A stretch of 64,000 nucleotides of DNA from Pseudomonas paeninsulae (lineage in GTDB: Bacteria; Pseudomonadota; Gammaproteobacteria; Pseudomonadales; Pseudomonadaceae), in the NCBI RefSeq assembly GCF_035621475.1, contig NZ_CP141799.1, forward strand, positions 1,166,501-1,230,500. The letters are read 5' to 3'. The notes beneath the pieces were generated by a model that saw only the letters and a list, made by a program, of their open reading frames with translations, did not search any database and was not told where the DNA came from. Shown in pieces: positions 8,838-17,008 of this stretch (its first letter is position 1; the number at the start of each line of letters is the position of its first letter). The position numbers and the translations under genes were made by a program.

Positions 8838-9968
8838 TTAGCGCGGCATCTTGTCCAGCGCCTGCTCGAGGATCTCGACAGTACGCTCGATATTGTTCAG
8901 CTTTTCAAGGCCAAACAGGCCGATGCGGAAGGTCTGGAAATCGGCCGGCTCATCACATTGCAGGGGCACCCCAGCGGCGGCTTGCAGGCCCAGGGCGGCG
9001 AACTTCTTGCCGTTCTTGATCTGCTCGTCGTCGGTGTAGCAGACCACCACGCCGGGGGCCTCGAAGCCTGCTGCGGCGACACTCTTGAAGCCCTTGGCGG
9101 CCAACAGTGCGCGCACCCGCTGGCCCAGCGCCTGCTGCTCGGCGCGAACCTTGGCAAAGCCGTAGCCTGCGGTTTCCTGCATGACATCGCGAAAGCGCGC
9201 CAGCGCATCGCAGGGCATGGTCGCGTGGTAGGCATGGCCGCCCTGTTCATAGGCTTGCATGATCTGCAGCCATTTTTTCAGGTCGCAGGCGAAGCTGCTG
9301 CTTTGGGTCTCGTCGACCCGTGCGCAGGCCAGTGGGCTGAGCATCACCAGGGCGCAGCAGGGGGACGCGCTCCAGCCTTTCTGCGGTGCGCTGATCAGCA
9401 CATCGATGCCACTGGCCTGCATGTCGACCCAGAGGGTACCCGAGGCGATGCAGTCGAGCACGAACAGGCCGCCGACCGCATGGACGGCGTCGGCGACGGC
9501 GCGCAGGTAGTCGTCAGGCAGAAGAATGCCCGAGGCGGTTTCGACATGGGCGGCGAAGACCAGGTGCGGCTTTTCCGCGCGAATGCTCGCCAGCACCTCG
9601 TCGAGCGGTGGCGGGGCGAAGGCGGCTTGGCGGCCGGCTTCGACTGGACGGGCTTTCAGCACCTGGGATGATGCCGGGATCTGGCCGGCGTCGAATATCT
9701 GCGTCCAGCGGTAGCTGAACCAGCCGTTGCGGATCACCAGGCACTTCCTGTCGGTCGCCAGCTGCCGGGCCACCGCTTCCATGCCGAAGGTGCCGCTGCC
9801 GGGCACTATCGCCACTGCGTGGGCGTTGTAGACCTGTTTCAGGGTGCTGGATATGTCATTCATCACGCGCTGGAACGACTGCGACATATGGTTGAGGGAA
9901 CGGTCGGTGTAGACGACTGAATATTCGACCAGACCATCGGGATCGACACTTGGGTACAGGGCTGACAT
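8838..9968 (-). CDS. class V aminotransferase (alanine-glyoxylate/serine type)
   Basis: A 376-residue PLP enzyme. VPGSGTFGMEAVARQL (about 55-70) is the phosphate/aldimine region, LDCIAS contains the Asp that pairs with the pyridine nitrogen (D172), and SAPQKGW contains the PLP lysine (K197). This fits the alanine-glyoxylate or serine-glyoxylate aminotransferase group; the exact substrate cannot be read. The ATG at 9968 is chosen over longer options because GGAG lies 6 bases upstream and the protein then starts like family members. The C1-metabolism context (purU remnant, folD) suggests glyoxylate/serine chemistry, but this is inference. It is convergent with the E2 gene. Confidence 0.82.
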   Translation of the reverse strand: MSALYPSVDPDGLVEYSVVYTDRSLNHMSQSFQRVMNDISSTLKQVYNAHAVAIVPGSGTFGMEAVARQLATDRKCLVIRNGWFSYRWTQIFDAGQIPASSQVLKARPVEAGRQAAFAPPPLDEVLASIRAEKPHLVFAAHVETASGILLPDDYLRAVADAVHAVGGLFVLDCIASGTLWVDMQASGIDVLISAPQKGWSASPCCALVMLSPLACARVDETQSSSFACDLKKWLQIMQAYEQGGHAYHATMPCDALARFRDVMQETAGYGFAKVRAEQQALGQRVRALLAAKGFKSVAAAGFEAPGVVVCYTDDEQIKNGKKFAALGLQAAAGVPLQCDEPADFQTFRIGLFGLEKLNNIERTVEILEQALDKMPR

Positions 9969-10053
9969 GAGTGACTCCAGGAGCAAGGTTGCTGGTGTCA
10001 TGACCCTGCCCGAAGCCTGGCTAAATGACAAGGTTGCCGGCGAGCAAGCCCGC

Positions 10054-10338
10054 GCAATCACTGCCATCGTCTCCCATCACGAAGGCCTACGTGGCAGGGC
10101 CGAGCATGAGGGCATCGAATACATTCATCTGCCGGTGACCAAGGAAAACAAGCCGGAGCAGGAAGGCCGATTACGGGTAATCATCGAGCAGATGGTCGAG
10201 CCGGTAGACCGCGCCCATGATCCGCGGCGGCTGACCCAGGTCGGGCGTGACATGGAAGCTCAGGCGCTGGCTCGGGCTGTGAACTATCACGTGTCTCACC
10301 GGGTGCTCCAGAATGGGCTGCGTACCGTGGTGTTCCGA
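10054..10338 (+). pseudogene. purU: purU (formyltetrahydrofolate deformylase) remnant with internal deletion
   Basis: The translated frame reads IVSHHEGLRGRAEHEGIEYI and HLPVTKENKPEQEGRLR, matching the start of the PurU hydrolase domain. It then jumps to IIEQMVEPVDRAHDP and QALARAVNYHVSHRVLQNG, the PurU C-terminus, ending RTVVFR. About 75 residues with the conserved catalytic His/Asp region are missing at about 10177-10185, and the N-terminal ACT domain is absent. The product cannot be active. The intact folD at 11005 suggests an old purU-folD folate pair that has decayed. Confidence 0.85.
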
Positions 10339-10340
10339 GG

Positions 10341-10365
10341 CTCAAGGGGGCGCCCCCCCCTTGAG
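10341..10365. repeat. perfect GC-rich hairpin at the end of the purU remnant
   Basis: Arms CTCAAGGGGG (10341-10350) and CCCCCTTGAG (10356-10365) are exact inverted copies around a 5-base loop. It abuts the last purU codon and lies just after the stop of the convergent small gene at 10384. Without a T-run it is a weak terminator candidate or a rearrangement scar. Confidence 0.7.
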
Positions 10366-10383
10366 TACTCTTCTTACACATTG

Positions 10384-10668
10384 CTAGACGTAGGGCTGAC
10401 CGCCAAAGCCTCTCGGGAGTCGCTGCAGCCCTGGCATGTCGGTGAGTTTATCTCGCCAAGCTGCGCGCCAGTCAGTCGAGACATGAGCAGCCTTGGCTCG
10501 ACGAACTGCACGGCGCGCAGCGTTTCGCGCGTGTTTTTTGGCCTCCTTGAACACCTCGGTGTTGCGGCAGTTACGACATTTCACGCCCGTCAGTTTATTG
10601 GTGGAGGCGAGGTGACTGCCATGACTGCCGCAGGCGAGATGTCCCGCGACCTTGTAATGAGTAACCAT
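10384..10668 (-). CDS. small Cys-rich basic protein of unknown function
   Basis: A 94-residue protein with GHLACGSHGSHLAS and VKCRNCRNTEVFKEA, giving a Cys/His set that could bind zinc, then a strongly basic helix (KKHARNAARRAVRRAKAA). AGGAG lies 8 bases before the ATG, supporting real translation. I do not recognise a named family; the small size and CxxC pattern are like accessory or phage-borne proteins. It sits between a decayed purU and folD, in a visibly rearranged stretch. Confidence 0.55.
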   Translation of the reverse strand: MVTHYKVAGHLACGSHGSHLASTNKLTGVKCRNCRNTEVFKEAKKHARNAARRAVRRAKAAHVSTDWRAAWRDKLTDMPGLQRLPRGFGGQPYV

Positions 10669-11004
10669 CGATCAATCTCCTGGTAATGGGGGCGGTGCAG
10701 GAAACGCATCACTGGTTTTGACCTCTGCTTGCGGACCTAGTGCTTTGCTGGGATGTTCAAGGTGCAGTCAGCAGGCATCTGCCAGGGTATCGACAGCAAC
10801 GGGATACCGCAGGTCGTGTCGCGGCTCGATTGGGCATAGATCGTCGCGGTCAGTGCGGTAGTCTATGCGGCCATTTTCTAGCGATTACCTGCACGGGTAA
10901 GGCGCTGGCGCCGCAGGTCTAGCAGGCCGTTGCTGCCCAGGTTTCATCTGGTAGTTCAGCATGGGGCGCCTACCCTGGTTTTCCAATATCGAGGACTAAC
11001 ACTG
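10669..11004. other. intergenic region upstream of folD
   Basis: No convincing gene or known repeat is visible. The last 15 bases carry the folD ribosome site (GAGGA at 10991-10995). Promoters for folD and the divergent small gene must lie here, but no clear boxes stand out. Confidence 0.5.
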
Positions 11005-11919
11005 ATGAGCAAACTGGCAGAAGACACCCGCCACGATCTGCCCCAGGCCGAGCGGATCGATGGCAAGGCTTTCGCCGAGAAACTGCGTGCCGAGGTGGCA
11101 GTCGATGCCCGTGAGTTTGCCGATGTGCGCGGGCGTCAGCCCGGGCTGGCGGTGGTGCTGGTCGGTAACGATTCGGCCAGCCAGGTGTATGTGCGGACCA
11201 AGATGCGTCAGGCGGCCGAGGTGGGCATTGCGTCTTTTCCCCACCTGCTCGAAGCCGATACCAGTGAGGCCGAGTTACTGACCTTGATCGAAGCGCTGAA
11301 TCGCGATGACCTGGTCGATGCCATTCTGGTGCAGTTGCCCCTGCCGGCGTCGATCAACGAGACGGCGGTGATCGAGGCGATCGCCCCGGCCAAGGATGTC
11401 GACGGCTTTCATCCGTACAACGTCGGTCGCCTGAGTGGCGGTCAGCCGGCCATGGTGCCCTGCACGCCGCTGGGATGCCTGCTGCTGTTGCAGGACCGTC
11501 TCGGTGACCTCTCGGGACTCAAGGCGGTGGTGGTCGGGCGCTCGAATATCGTCGGCAAACCGATGGCGCAGTTGCTGTTGAATGCGCATTGCACGGTGAC
11601 CACGGTGCATTCGCGCAGCCGCAACCTGGTCGCAGAGTGTCGTCAGGCCGATATTCTGGTGGTAGCGGTGGGCCGGCCCGGGATGATCGGCGCCGAGCAC
11701 ATCAAACCCGGAGCGACGGTGCTGGACGTCGGGATCAACCGCATCGAGGATGGCCAGGGCCAGGCGCGCCTGGTCGGCGATGTCGACTTTGCCGCGGCGT
11801 CTGTCGTCGCCGGCGCGCTGACGCCGGTACCCGGAGGTATTGGCCCGATGACCGTCGCCTGTTTGCTACGCAATACCCTCACCGCCGCCCAGCATCGCGC
11901 TAAGGCGCGGGGCCAATAA
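11005..11919 (+). CDS. folD: FolD bifunctional methylenetetrahydrofolate dehydrogenase/cyclohydrolase
   Basis: A 304-residue FolD, slightly longer than the usual 284 because of an N-terminal lead. It interconverts 5,10-methylene-, methenyl- and 10-formyl-tetrahydrofolate in the cytoplasm. Visible marks are [15 protein letters not shown] (catalytic lysine helix), [10 protein letters not shown], the dinucleotide motif [14 protein letters not shown], and the closing [21 protein letters not shown] nine bases upstream supports the ATG at 11005. Pseudomonads usually have another folD, so this is probably a second copy tied to one-carbon catabolism; its former partner purU is broken here. Confidence 0.93.
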   Translation: MSKLAEDTRHDLPQAERIDGKAFAEKLRAEVAVDAREFADVRGRQPGLAVVLVGNDSASQVYVRTKMRQAAEVGIASFPHLLEADTSEAELLTLIEALNRDDLVDAILVQLPLPASINETAVIEAIAPAKDVDGFHPYNVGRLSGGQPAMVPCTPLGCLLLLQDRLGDLSGLKAVVVGRSNIVGKPMAQLLLNAHCTVTTVHSRSRNLVAECRQADILVVAVGRPGMIGAEHIKPGATVLDVGINRIEDGQGQARLVGDVDFAAASVVAGALTPVPGGIGPMTVACLLRNTLTAAQHRAKARGQ

Positions 11920-12009
11920 CGCCGGAGTGGTGATCGATCTGTAGCGGTGTTATTGCAGATCCAGCGCGGCAGGGTGAACGGCTCAGGCGCGCGCTATCTG
12001 CCCCGGCGC

Positions 12010-12057
12010 TTACGCGAGGGTGCTGACCGTGCGCTCGATATTGTGCCGCTTGTCGAG
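12010..12057 (-). pseudogene. fragment of a class V aminotransferase C-terminus
   Basis: The minus-strand reading LDKRHNIERTVSTLA resembles LEKLNNIERTVEILEQA at the C-terminus of the aminotransferase at 8838-9968, with similar bases as well. Only about 15 codons survive, ending in a stop. It is fused at 12058 to a copy of the E2 catalytic domain on the other strand, so it marks a rearrangement junction rather than a working gene. Confidence 0.6.
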
Positions 12058-12621
12058 GCCGAGGTGGTGCCGGTGTTCATTGTCGGCGACGCCGATCTGC
12101 ATCGCTTGGCGCAGGCGCAGGATCCATTGGTGCGCCTGGCCCAGGCCATCGCCGCCGCCTGCCAGGTCGAACCGGTGCTCAATAGCTGGTTCGACGGCAA
12201 GGGCCTGTCGCTCAAGCGCCACGCGCAACTCGACCTGGGCATCGCCGTGGATACTGCGGACGGTCAGTTCGTGCCGGTGCTGCGCAATGTCGGTGCACGC
12301 AGCGCCGAAGACTTGAAAGAAGGCATTGCGCGTCTGCGCGCCGACGTCAAGGCGCGCTCGATTCCACCGCAGGAAATGATGGGCGCGCCCCTGACTCTGT
12401 CCAACTTTGGCACCCTGTTTGGCCGTTACGCCAATCCGCTGGTCATGCCGCCGCAGGTGGCGATCATCGGCGCTGGCGGTATCCGCGACGAGCCGGTGGC
12501 GGTGGACGGCAAGGTGCAGGTGCACCCCATCCTGCCGCTGTCGCTGACCGTCGATCACCGCGCGCTCACCGGTGGCGAGGCCGCGCGTTTTCTCAAGGCG
12601 CAGGAACAGGCCGAAGCCTGA
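12058..12621 (+). pseudogene. duplicated, N-terminally truncated E2 catalytic domain
   Basis: From 12058 the sequence is almost base-for-base the same as 8232-8792 of the E2 gene, covering the C-terminal acyltransferase domain (AEVVPVFI through DHRALTGGEAARFLKA) and a stop at 12621. The lipoyl and E3-binding domains are missing. An open frame extends upstream to 11947, but that part is unrelated sequence. A few changes (for example TFDHRAV to TVDHRAL) show some drift. Without a lipoyl domain it could not act as E2 by itself; a free domain is possible, but decay is more likely. Confidence 0.85.
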
Positions 12622-12696
12622 GCCACAGTGGTCAAGCAGAGGCGTAGGCCCATCCATGGGCGTGAGTCGGGCCATGGACGAAAAGCGCGGCGGCGC

Positions 12697-13257
12697 TCAT
12701 TGCGGCATCTGCTCGGCCCAGCGCAGGCGTGCGCGGCCGGGCATCTCGATCCGCGGCAGGCTCTCGCGGTCGAGCACGGCAGTCTCCTCCAGCAACCCAT
12801 TGCGGTAGAGGATATAGGCGGTCAGGGCATAGACCTGATCGCTGCTCAGGCTCTTGGGCGAATGGTGCGGCATGGCCCGGCGGGTGTAGTCGAAGATCGT
12901 GGTCGCGTATGGCCATAGCCCACCTACCGACAGGAGTAACAGCGGCTGGTCGCGGATTCGCAGGATGCGCAGCGGGTCGTCGAGGCTGAAGAAACCGTCG
13001 CTGCCGACCAGGCGCGCGGCCGGTCCCTCGCGTCCCTTGGCACCGTGGCAGCCCGCGCAGCGGCTGGCATAGAGCCTGCGCCCCGTGTCCACGCTGCCCG
13101 CTCCGGGGGGCAGGTCGCGGCCATCGGGGAACACCGTAATGGCGTAGCGCCGGATGGTTTCCGGCGCCAAGGGTTGGCCGAGGCCAATCTGCGGTTGCGC
13201 TGCCGCGGCGCTGTCGAGCGCGAGCAGCAGCCAGACGCTGCACCAGAGCCTACGCAT
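12697..13257 (-). CDS. c-type cytochrome, partner of the sulfite dehydrogenase (SoxD-like)
   Basis: A 186-residue exported monoheme cytochrome. A signal peptide (about 1-20, ending SAAAA) is followed by the heme site CAGCH (67-71); the Met in RRAMPHHS (M129) is a candidate axial ligand. The ATG at 13257 lies within the last codons of the molybdoenzyme gene (8-base overlap), showing translational coupling. By analogy with SoxCD and SorAB it would take electrons from the molybdenum subunit and pass them to the respiratory chain in the periplasm. A longer upstream start is possible but would spoil the signal peptide. Confidence 0.87.
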   Translation of the reverse strand: MRRLWCSVWLLLALDSAAAAQPQIGLGQPLAPETIRRYAITVFPDGRDLPPGAGSVDTGRRLYASRCAGCHGAKGREGPAARLVGSDGFFSLDDPLRILRIRDQPLLLLSVGGLWPYATTIFDYTRRAMPHHSPKSLSSDQVYALTAYILYRNGLLEETAVLDRESLPRIEMPGRARLRWAEQMPQ

Positions 13258-14533
13258 AGGTGTTCTCCACGGCGCCGTCACGTCCTACCCGCCAGGCCTG
13301 GATGGCGTTGTAGTGGTTGAACGAGTGGGCCGCATAGCGGCTGCGCCATTCGCTGCGGGTCGGCTGGGTGTTGCCGTGCTCGTCGCTGGCTCGGCTCAGC
13401 AGGGTAGTGGCGGTGCCGGTCCACTGCCAGGGAATGCTGAAGCGGGTCAGTGATTTGTCCAGCACCGGACCGTGCAACTGCGCCGCCGCCCAACTACGGC
13501 CGTTATCGGCGGAGATCTCCACCTTGGCGATCCGTCCTCGGCCGGACCAGGCCAGGCCGGATATCTCGTAGAAGCCCTTGAGTTCGGGTAGTAGCTGTTG
13601 ACCGGACGGGTGGGTGATCACCGACTTGACCTCCATTGGGAAGCCAAAGGCGAGGATGTCGCCGTCGCTGAGAACCCGGGTATAGAGGCCCGATTCGTCC
13701 TTGCTGAAGGCCGGGCTGTCGCTGACCTCCAGACGATGCAGCCACTTGACGCTGACATTGCCCTCCCAGCCCGGCACGAACAGCCGCAGCGGGTAGCCCT
13801 GGGAGGGCCGCAGGCGCTCGCCGTTCTGGTAGAAGGCAATGATGGCGTCGTCCATCAGTTTGGCCAGAGGCAGGCTGCGGCTGTGCGAACCGCCGTCGGC
13901 GCCCTCGCAGATCACCCAGCGTGCCGTGGGCTTCACCCCGGCCTCGCGCAGCAAATAGGACAAGGGTACGCCGGTCCACTCCGAGCCGGAGACCTGGCCG
14001 AACAGCGCCTGGCAGTCGCCATCGAGGGCGGTTGGTGAGAGGGCGTTGGCTGCGGTGTTGCCTGCGCACTCGAGGAACTGGATACGCGAAACCATGGGAT
14101 AGCGCATCAGTCGTTGCAGATCGAACTGCAGCGGCCGTTCGACCAGGCCATGGATTAGCAGGCGATGGCGCTCCGGCTCGATCGCCGGGATACCGTTGTG
14201 GTGAACCGCGAAGTGCAGTCCGTTGGGGGTGATGATGCCGCGCTGGTGTTGTAGCGGTGAGTGCCAGATGCTGAAACCAGCTGTCTGCGGTGTGCTCGGC
14301 TGTAGCTGCCGCAGCACCTGGCCTTCATGCGGCGAGGGACTGCCGTAGCCAGTATCGACAGTGCCCAGGCTGGTCATCCAGGGCGGCATGGCCGGCTCGG
14401 TTTCTGCCAGTATTCGGCCAGTGGCAGACAGGCCGATGGCCGTGGCAATCGTCAGGCCGTAGCCACTTTTGAGAAAGGCGCGGCGATCGAGCAGGCCGTT
14501 GCCGGCGACGAAGTGCAGAGCTGACTTGTTCAT
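13250..14533 (-). CDS. soxC: sulfite dehydrogenase, SoxC-like molybdopterin subunit
   Basis: A 427-residue periplasmic molybdoenzyme of the sulfite oxidase family. A Tat-type signal is visible (LLDRRAFLKSG, twin Arg at 17-18). The molybdenum-ligand Cys is in QFLECAGN (C156). The segment GYPLRLFVPGWEGNVSVKWL is characteristic of SoxC and relatives, and a C-terminal dimerisation domain follows. It should oxidise sulfite or protein-bound sulfane sulfur with the cytochrome encoded next. No other sox genes are nearby, so it is an orphan pair. AGGGAG lies 6 bases before the ATG at 14533. An ArsR repressor gene is divergent from it. Confidence 0.87.
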   Translation of the reverse strand: MNKSALHFVAGNGLLDRRAFLKSGYGLTIATAIGLSATGRILAETEPAMPPWMTSLGTVDTGYGSPSPHEGQVLRQLQPSTPQTAGFSIWHSPLQHQRGIITPNGLHFAVHHNGIPAIEPERHRLLIHGLVERPLQFDLQRLMRYPMVSRIQFLECAGNTAANALSPTALDGDCQALFGQVSGSEWTGVPLSYLLREAGVKPTARWVICEGADGGSHSRSLPLAKLMDDAIIAFYQNGERLRPSQGYPLRLFVPGWEGNVSVKWLHRLEVSDSPAFSKDESGLYTRVLSDGDILAFGFPMEVKSVITHPSGQQLLPELKGFYEISGLAWSGRGRIAKVEISADNGRSWAAAQLHGPVLDKSLTRFSIPWQWTGTATTLLSRASDEHGNTQPTRSEWRSRYAAHSFNHYNAIQAWRVGRDGAVENTYA

Positions 14534-14573
14534 GGCGGGCTCCCTGGCGGCGGCGCCGCCTCCAATGCTAAAT

Positions 14574-14605
14574 AACCATATAACTAGAAAACTAGTTATA
14601 TGGTT
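14574..14605. promoter_or_regulatory. perfect palindrome, candidate ArsR operator
   Basis: Two exact 14-base arms (14574-14587 and 14592-14605) are separated by AAAA. The AT-rich arms (AACCATATAACTAG) resemble operators of ArsR-family repressors such as BigR. It lies 41 bases before the soxC start and 35 before the arsR start, so one bound dimer could block both promoters. Confidence 0.75.
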
Positions 14606-14639
14606 GCACGCGCTTGAACGTCTGTCTATCCTTAGGCCC

Positions 14640-14936
14640 ATGGAACTCAACGACGTCGCATTCTGCCTAGAGGCACTGGGTAATCCGGTGCGCCTGCAAG
14701 TCTTCCGCACCCTGGTGCGCAGCGGCCCGGAAGGACTCAACTTCGGCCAACTGCAGGAGCGTATCGGCATCCCGCGCTCGACGCTCGCCCATCACCTCAA
14801 CACCATGGTGCAGGCCGGCGTGCTCCGCCAGGAACGGGACGGGCGTGAGGTTATTAACCGTATCGACTTCGCGAGGTTGCAGCAGGCTCTGCAGTTCGTC
14901 ATGGCCGAATGTTGCCAGGACGACCGGCAAGTCTAA
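14640..14936 (+). CDS. ArsR family transcriptional repressor
   Basis: A 98-residue winged-helix protein. It has the family opening LEALGNPVRLQVFRTLVRSG, a recognition helix in IPRSTLAHHLNTMVQAG and the wing LRQERDGREVINRI. C9 in the first helix and C91/C92 near the end could pair as a thiol sensor, as in the sulfur-responsive BigR/SqrR group, although positions differ and this is inference. It is divergent from soxC with a perfect palindrome between them, which makes it the probable regulator of sulfite oxidation here. Confidence 0.87.
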   Translation: MELNDVAFCLEALGNPVRLQVFRTLVRSGPEGLNFGQLQERIGIPRSTLAHHLNTMVQAGVLRQERDGREVINRIDFARLQQALQFVMAECCQDDRQV

Positions 14937-15093
14937 GGCGGTAGGGAGGGCGATGCCTTTCGAGTGGGCTTGTCCGCAACCCCTTGGATCGGCGGGCTTC
15001 GGTTAACGCGCCCAATGGGCGCGTCTGGGGTAATTCCTGGGGCGGCCCTCTATTCCCTGCGGTGCACAACGGCGCCGGCCATTGCTTTTAGCC

Positions 15094-15310
15094 GGCCGTT
15101 GAAAAACTACTGCGCTCGGCTATGCGGCGTTGAAATCGGCCTCACAAAAGCGACGCATTGAACGCGCTTCAGCGCGGCCCCGAAGAGATGAGCGAAGCGA
15201 ATAAAGGGCTCATTTACACCACGTAAACTGCGTTTTTGACTCGCTACGCTCGCCCTGCGGGCCAGCCTTCGGCTGTTACTTCGCTTCGCTCGCTACATTT
15301 TTCAACGGCC
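15094..15310. mobile_element. MITE-like element, family A, copy 1
   Basis: This 217-base element has terminal inverted repeats GGCCGTTGAAAAA (15094-15106) and TTTTTCAACGGCC (15298-15310). Inside are short hairpins, including GCGCTTCAGCGCG and GCCTTCGGCTGTTAC. No open frame or clear target duplication is seen. A diverged relative lies at 36956-37215 in the opposite orientation, sharing the GAAGTAACAGCC, GCGCTGAAGCGCGTT and GTAAATGAG blocks. It probably moved with a transposase supplied elsewhere. Confidence 0.7.
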
Positions 15311-15447
15311 TTGGTGCAATCCGGGAGCGGTTTGGCAGGCGATGAGCTGCCCCGGGTTTCACTCTACGCAGTACGCCCCATCGGTCTGGCTGATAGGTAG
15401 GAGTTTGCCCGCCGTCTGCGACGGGGCGCTGTCGCGCAGCAAACCGT

Positions 15448-15510
15448 GTAGGAGCCAGCTTGCTGGCGATGCTTTTGATCTACAAAGATCGCCAGCAAGC
15501 TGGCTCCTAC
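15448..15510. repeat. REPIN: paired inverted REP sequences
   Basis: Two 23-base arms, GTAGGAGCCAGCTTGCTGGC plus three bases (15448-15470) and its exact reverse complement (15488-15510), flank a 17-base spacer. This is the GTAGGAGC class of Pseudomonas REP. It ends 5 bases before the inferred left end of the IS110-type element. Confidence 0.88.
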
Positions 15511-15514
15511 ATCT

Positions 15515-16855
15515 ATGGTTACCCCCTTTTCTGCAATACTGAATGCGATGCGTGTTTGGCTTGCGTCAATCTATCCGGCGTCTGGGTGTATGCCCGCGCC
15601 TTGATGAAAATCGCGCCCGACGATCCTTTATAGGGGGACGGCTTCAAGAAGCCTCGTAGGAGCCCAGGGTCTTCGTCGGGCCGGTTGGCCGTTCACGTCA
15701 TCAGTTATCCAGCATCGCAAAACCAGGTGGGTGGTGCTTGGGTGACAGCAGGGTCAGGCGTTCATCGCGCTTGGCCCTGCATCATATTCGCTGTGGTTTG
15801 CGGCTATCGCCCAGGCGATACGCGCTATCTTGTTGGCCAGCGCACACGCTACCTTGTTGGCGTGATGGCTGCTTAACAGTTGGCGGACCCAGTCTGCCAA
15901 CTGGCCTTTTTGTCGCTCCAGGTTTATCAGGTAGACCCGAGCGCACTGGATCAGCAGTCGTCGCTGATTTCGATCTCCTCGTTTGCTGATACCCAGCAGC
16001 ACCGGCTTGCCGCCGGTAGTGTGCTGTTTGGGCACAAGCCCTATCGAGGCGGCGTAGTCCCGCCCGCACTTGAATTGACGACCATCGCCCAACTCCGCAG
16101 CCAGGGCGGTGGAGATGACCGGGCCAACGCAGGGGATCGTCATCAAACGATGAGCCAGGTCATCTTCAGCGGCTTGGCATTCGACCTGTCGATCCATGAC
16201 CTTGAGCTTCTGGTCCAGGTAGATGAAGTGGCTGTGCAGCTCCATCAGCAGCGACTTGATGGCCGGATGAAAGGTGCAATCTTCAAGCACAACAGGCAAT
16301 TCCCTGATCGATTTGTATCCGGGAGACAGGCCGATGCCGACCTCCAGGCACATCGAATGGATGCGGTTGGAAGTAGCAGTGCGGTCCTTGATGTAACTTT
16401 CACGCACTGCACCGAGCATCGCGAGCGACTGCTGCGCCTCGGACTTGGGCGCCACAAAGCGCATGCTGGGACGGCCCGCCGCCTCGCAAATAGCCTCAGC
16501 GTCGGCGTAGTCGTTTTTGTTGCTTTTGACGTAGGGTCGCACGTGTTGAGCCGCGATCAGCTTGGGCTGATGCCCGAACCTGACCATCTCTCGGGCCATG
16601 AAATGCGACCCGCCACAGGCTTCCATTGCCACGATGCAGGGTGGAAGGTTGGAAGGTTGGTAAAGTACTTGGGGTATGTCTTGCGGCTGAGCTTCTTACG
16701 ATGAAGCTCGTGCCCATGCTCATCATGAGCGACTACGTGGAAGGTCTGTTTTCCCAAATCAATGCTGACAATCGCTGCAGGTTTCATGGCAATGGTCTCC
16801 AATAGGTACCCGGTGAAGCGTAATGCACGATCACCGGGTAGGCGGGGGTAACCAT
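15515..16855 (-). mobile_element. IS110-family insertion sequence (IS1111-like), inactive
   Basis: The element surrounds a frameshifted IS110 transposase gene. The 12-base sequence ATGGTTACCCCC at 15515-15526 has an exact inverted copy GGGGGTAACCAT at 16844-16855, which would be the (sub)terminal repeats typical of the IS1111 subgroup; the total of about 1.34 kb fits. The left end touches a REPIN, in line with the known preference of some such elements for REP sequences. Boundaries are inferred from the repeats only. Confidence 0.65.
15754..16787 (-). pseudogene. IS110-family transposase, frameshifted by an 8-base duplication
   Basis: The N-terminal part (from ATG 16787: MKPAAIVSIDLGKQTFHVV) carries the first acidic residue of the DEDD domain. 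The C-terminal part (AMEACGGSHFMAREMV onward) contains the Transposase_20 region with TIPCVGPVISTALAAELGDG. The two lie in different frames. The cause is visible: GGAAGGTT is repeated in tandem at 16643-16650 and 16651-16658. Removing one copy restores the reading NLPPCIVAMEACGGSHFMAR. The full product would be about 340 residues. The element is probably no longer self-mobile. Confidence 0.88.
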
Positions 16856-16926
16856 TTCATTAAGGGTTCCGTGCTGATTAAATTTATATATATAAAACAA
16901 CGAGTTATTTTTAGTTTGATGAGAGA

Positions 16927-16975
16927 GGGCCTTGCCCGCGATGCTTGGGAAGATAAGCGTTTGCGGGCAAGGGCC
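16927..16975. repeat. REP-like inverted repeat
   Basis: GGGCCTTGCCCGC near 16927-16939 faces GCGGGCAAGGGCC at 16963-16975. It lies just after the yebG stop side of the IS, between the IS end and yebG, with no T-run. Confidence 0.6.
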
Positions 16976-17008
16976 TTGGCATCGCCCTCGCTCCCATGAC
17001 AGTCGTCG

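Larger units (their letters stand above)
14937..15514. other. repeat-rich intergenic region
   Basis: A 578-base stretch without a convincing gene. It contains a 217-base MITE-like element (15094-15310) and a perfect REPIN (15448-15510), and the left end of the IS110-type element follows at about 15515. Confidence 0.75.

Noticed and set aside
10740..10922. 60-codon frame upstream of folD
   Set aside because: No ribosome site or family resemblance; base pattern not coding-like.
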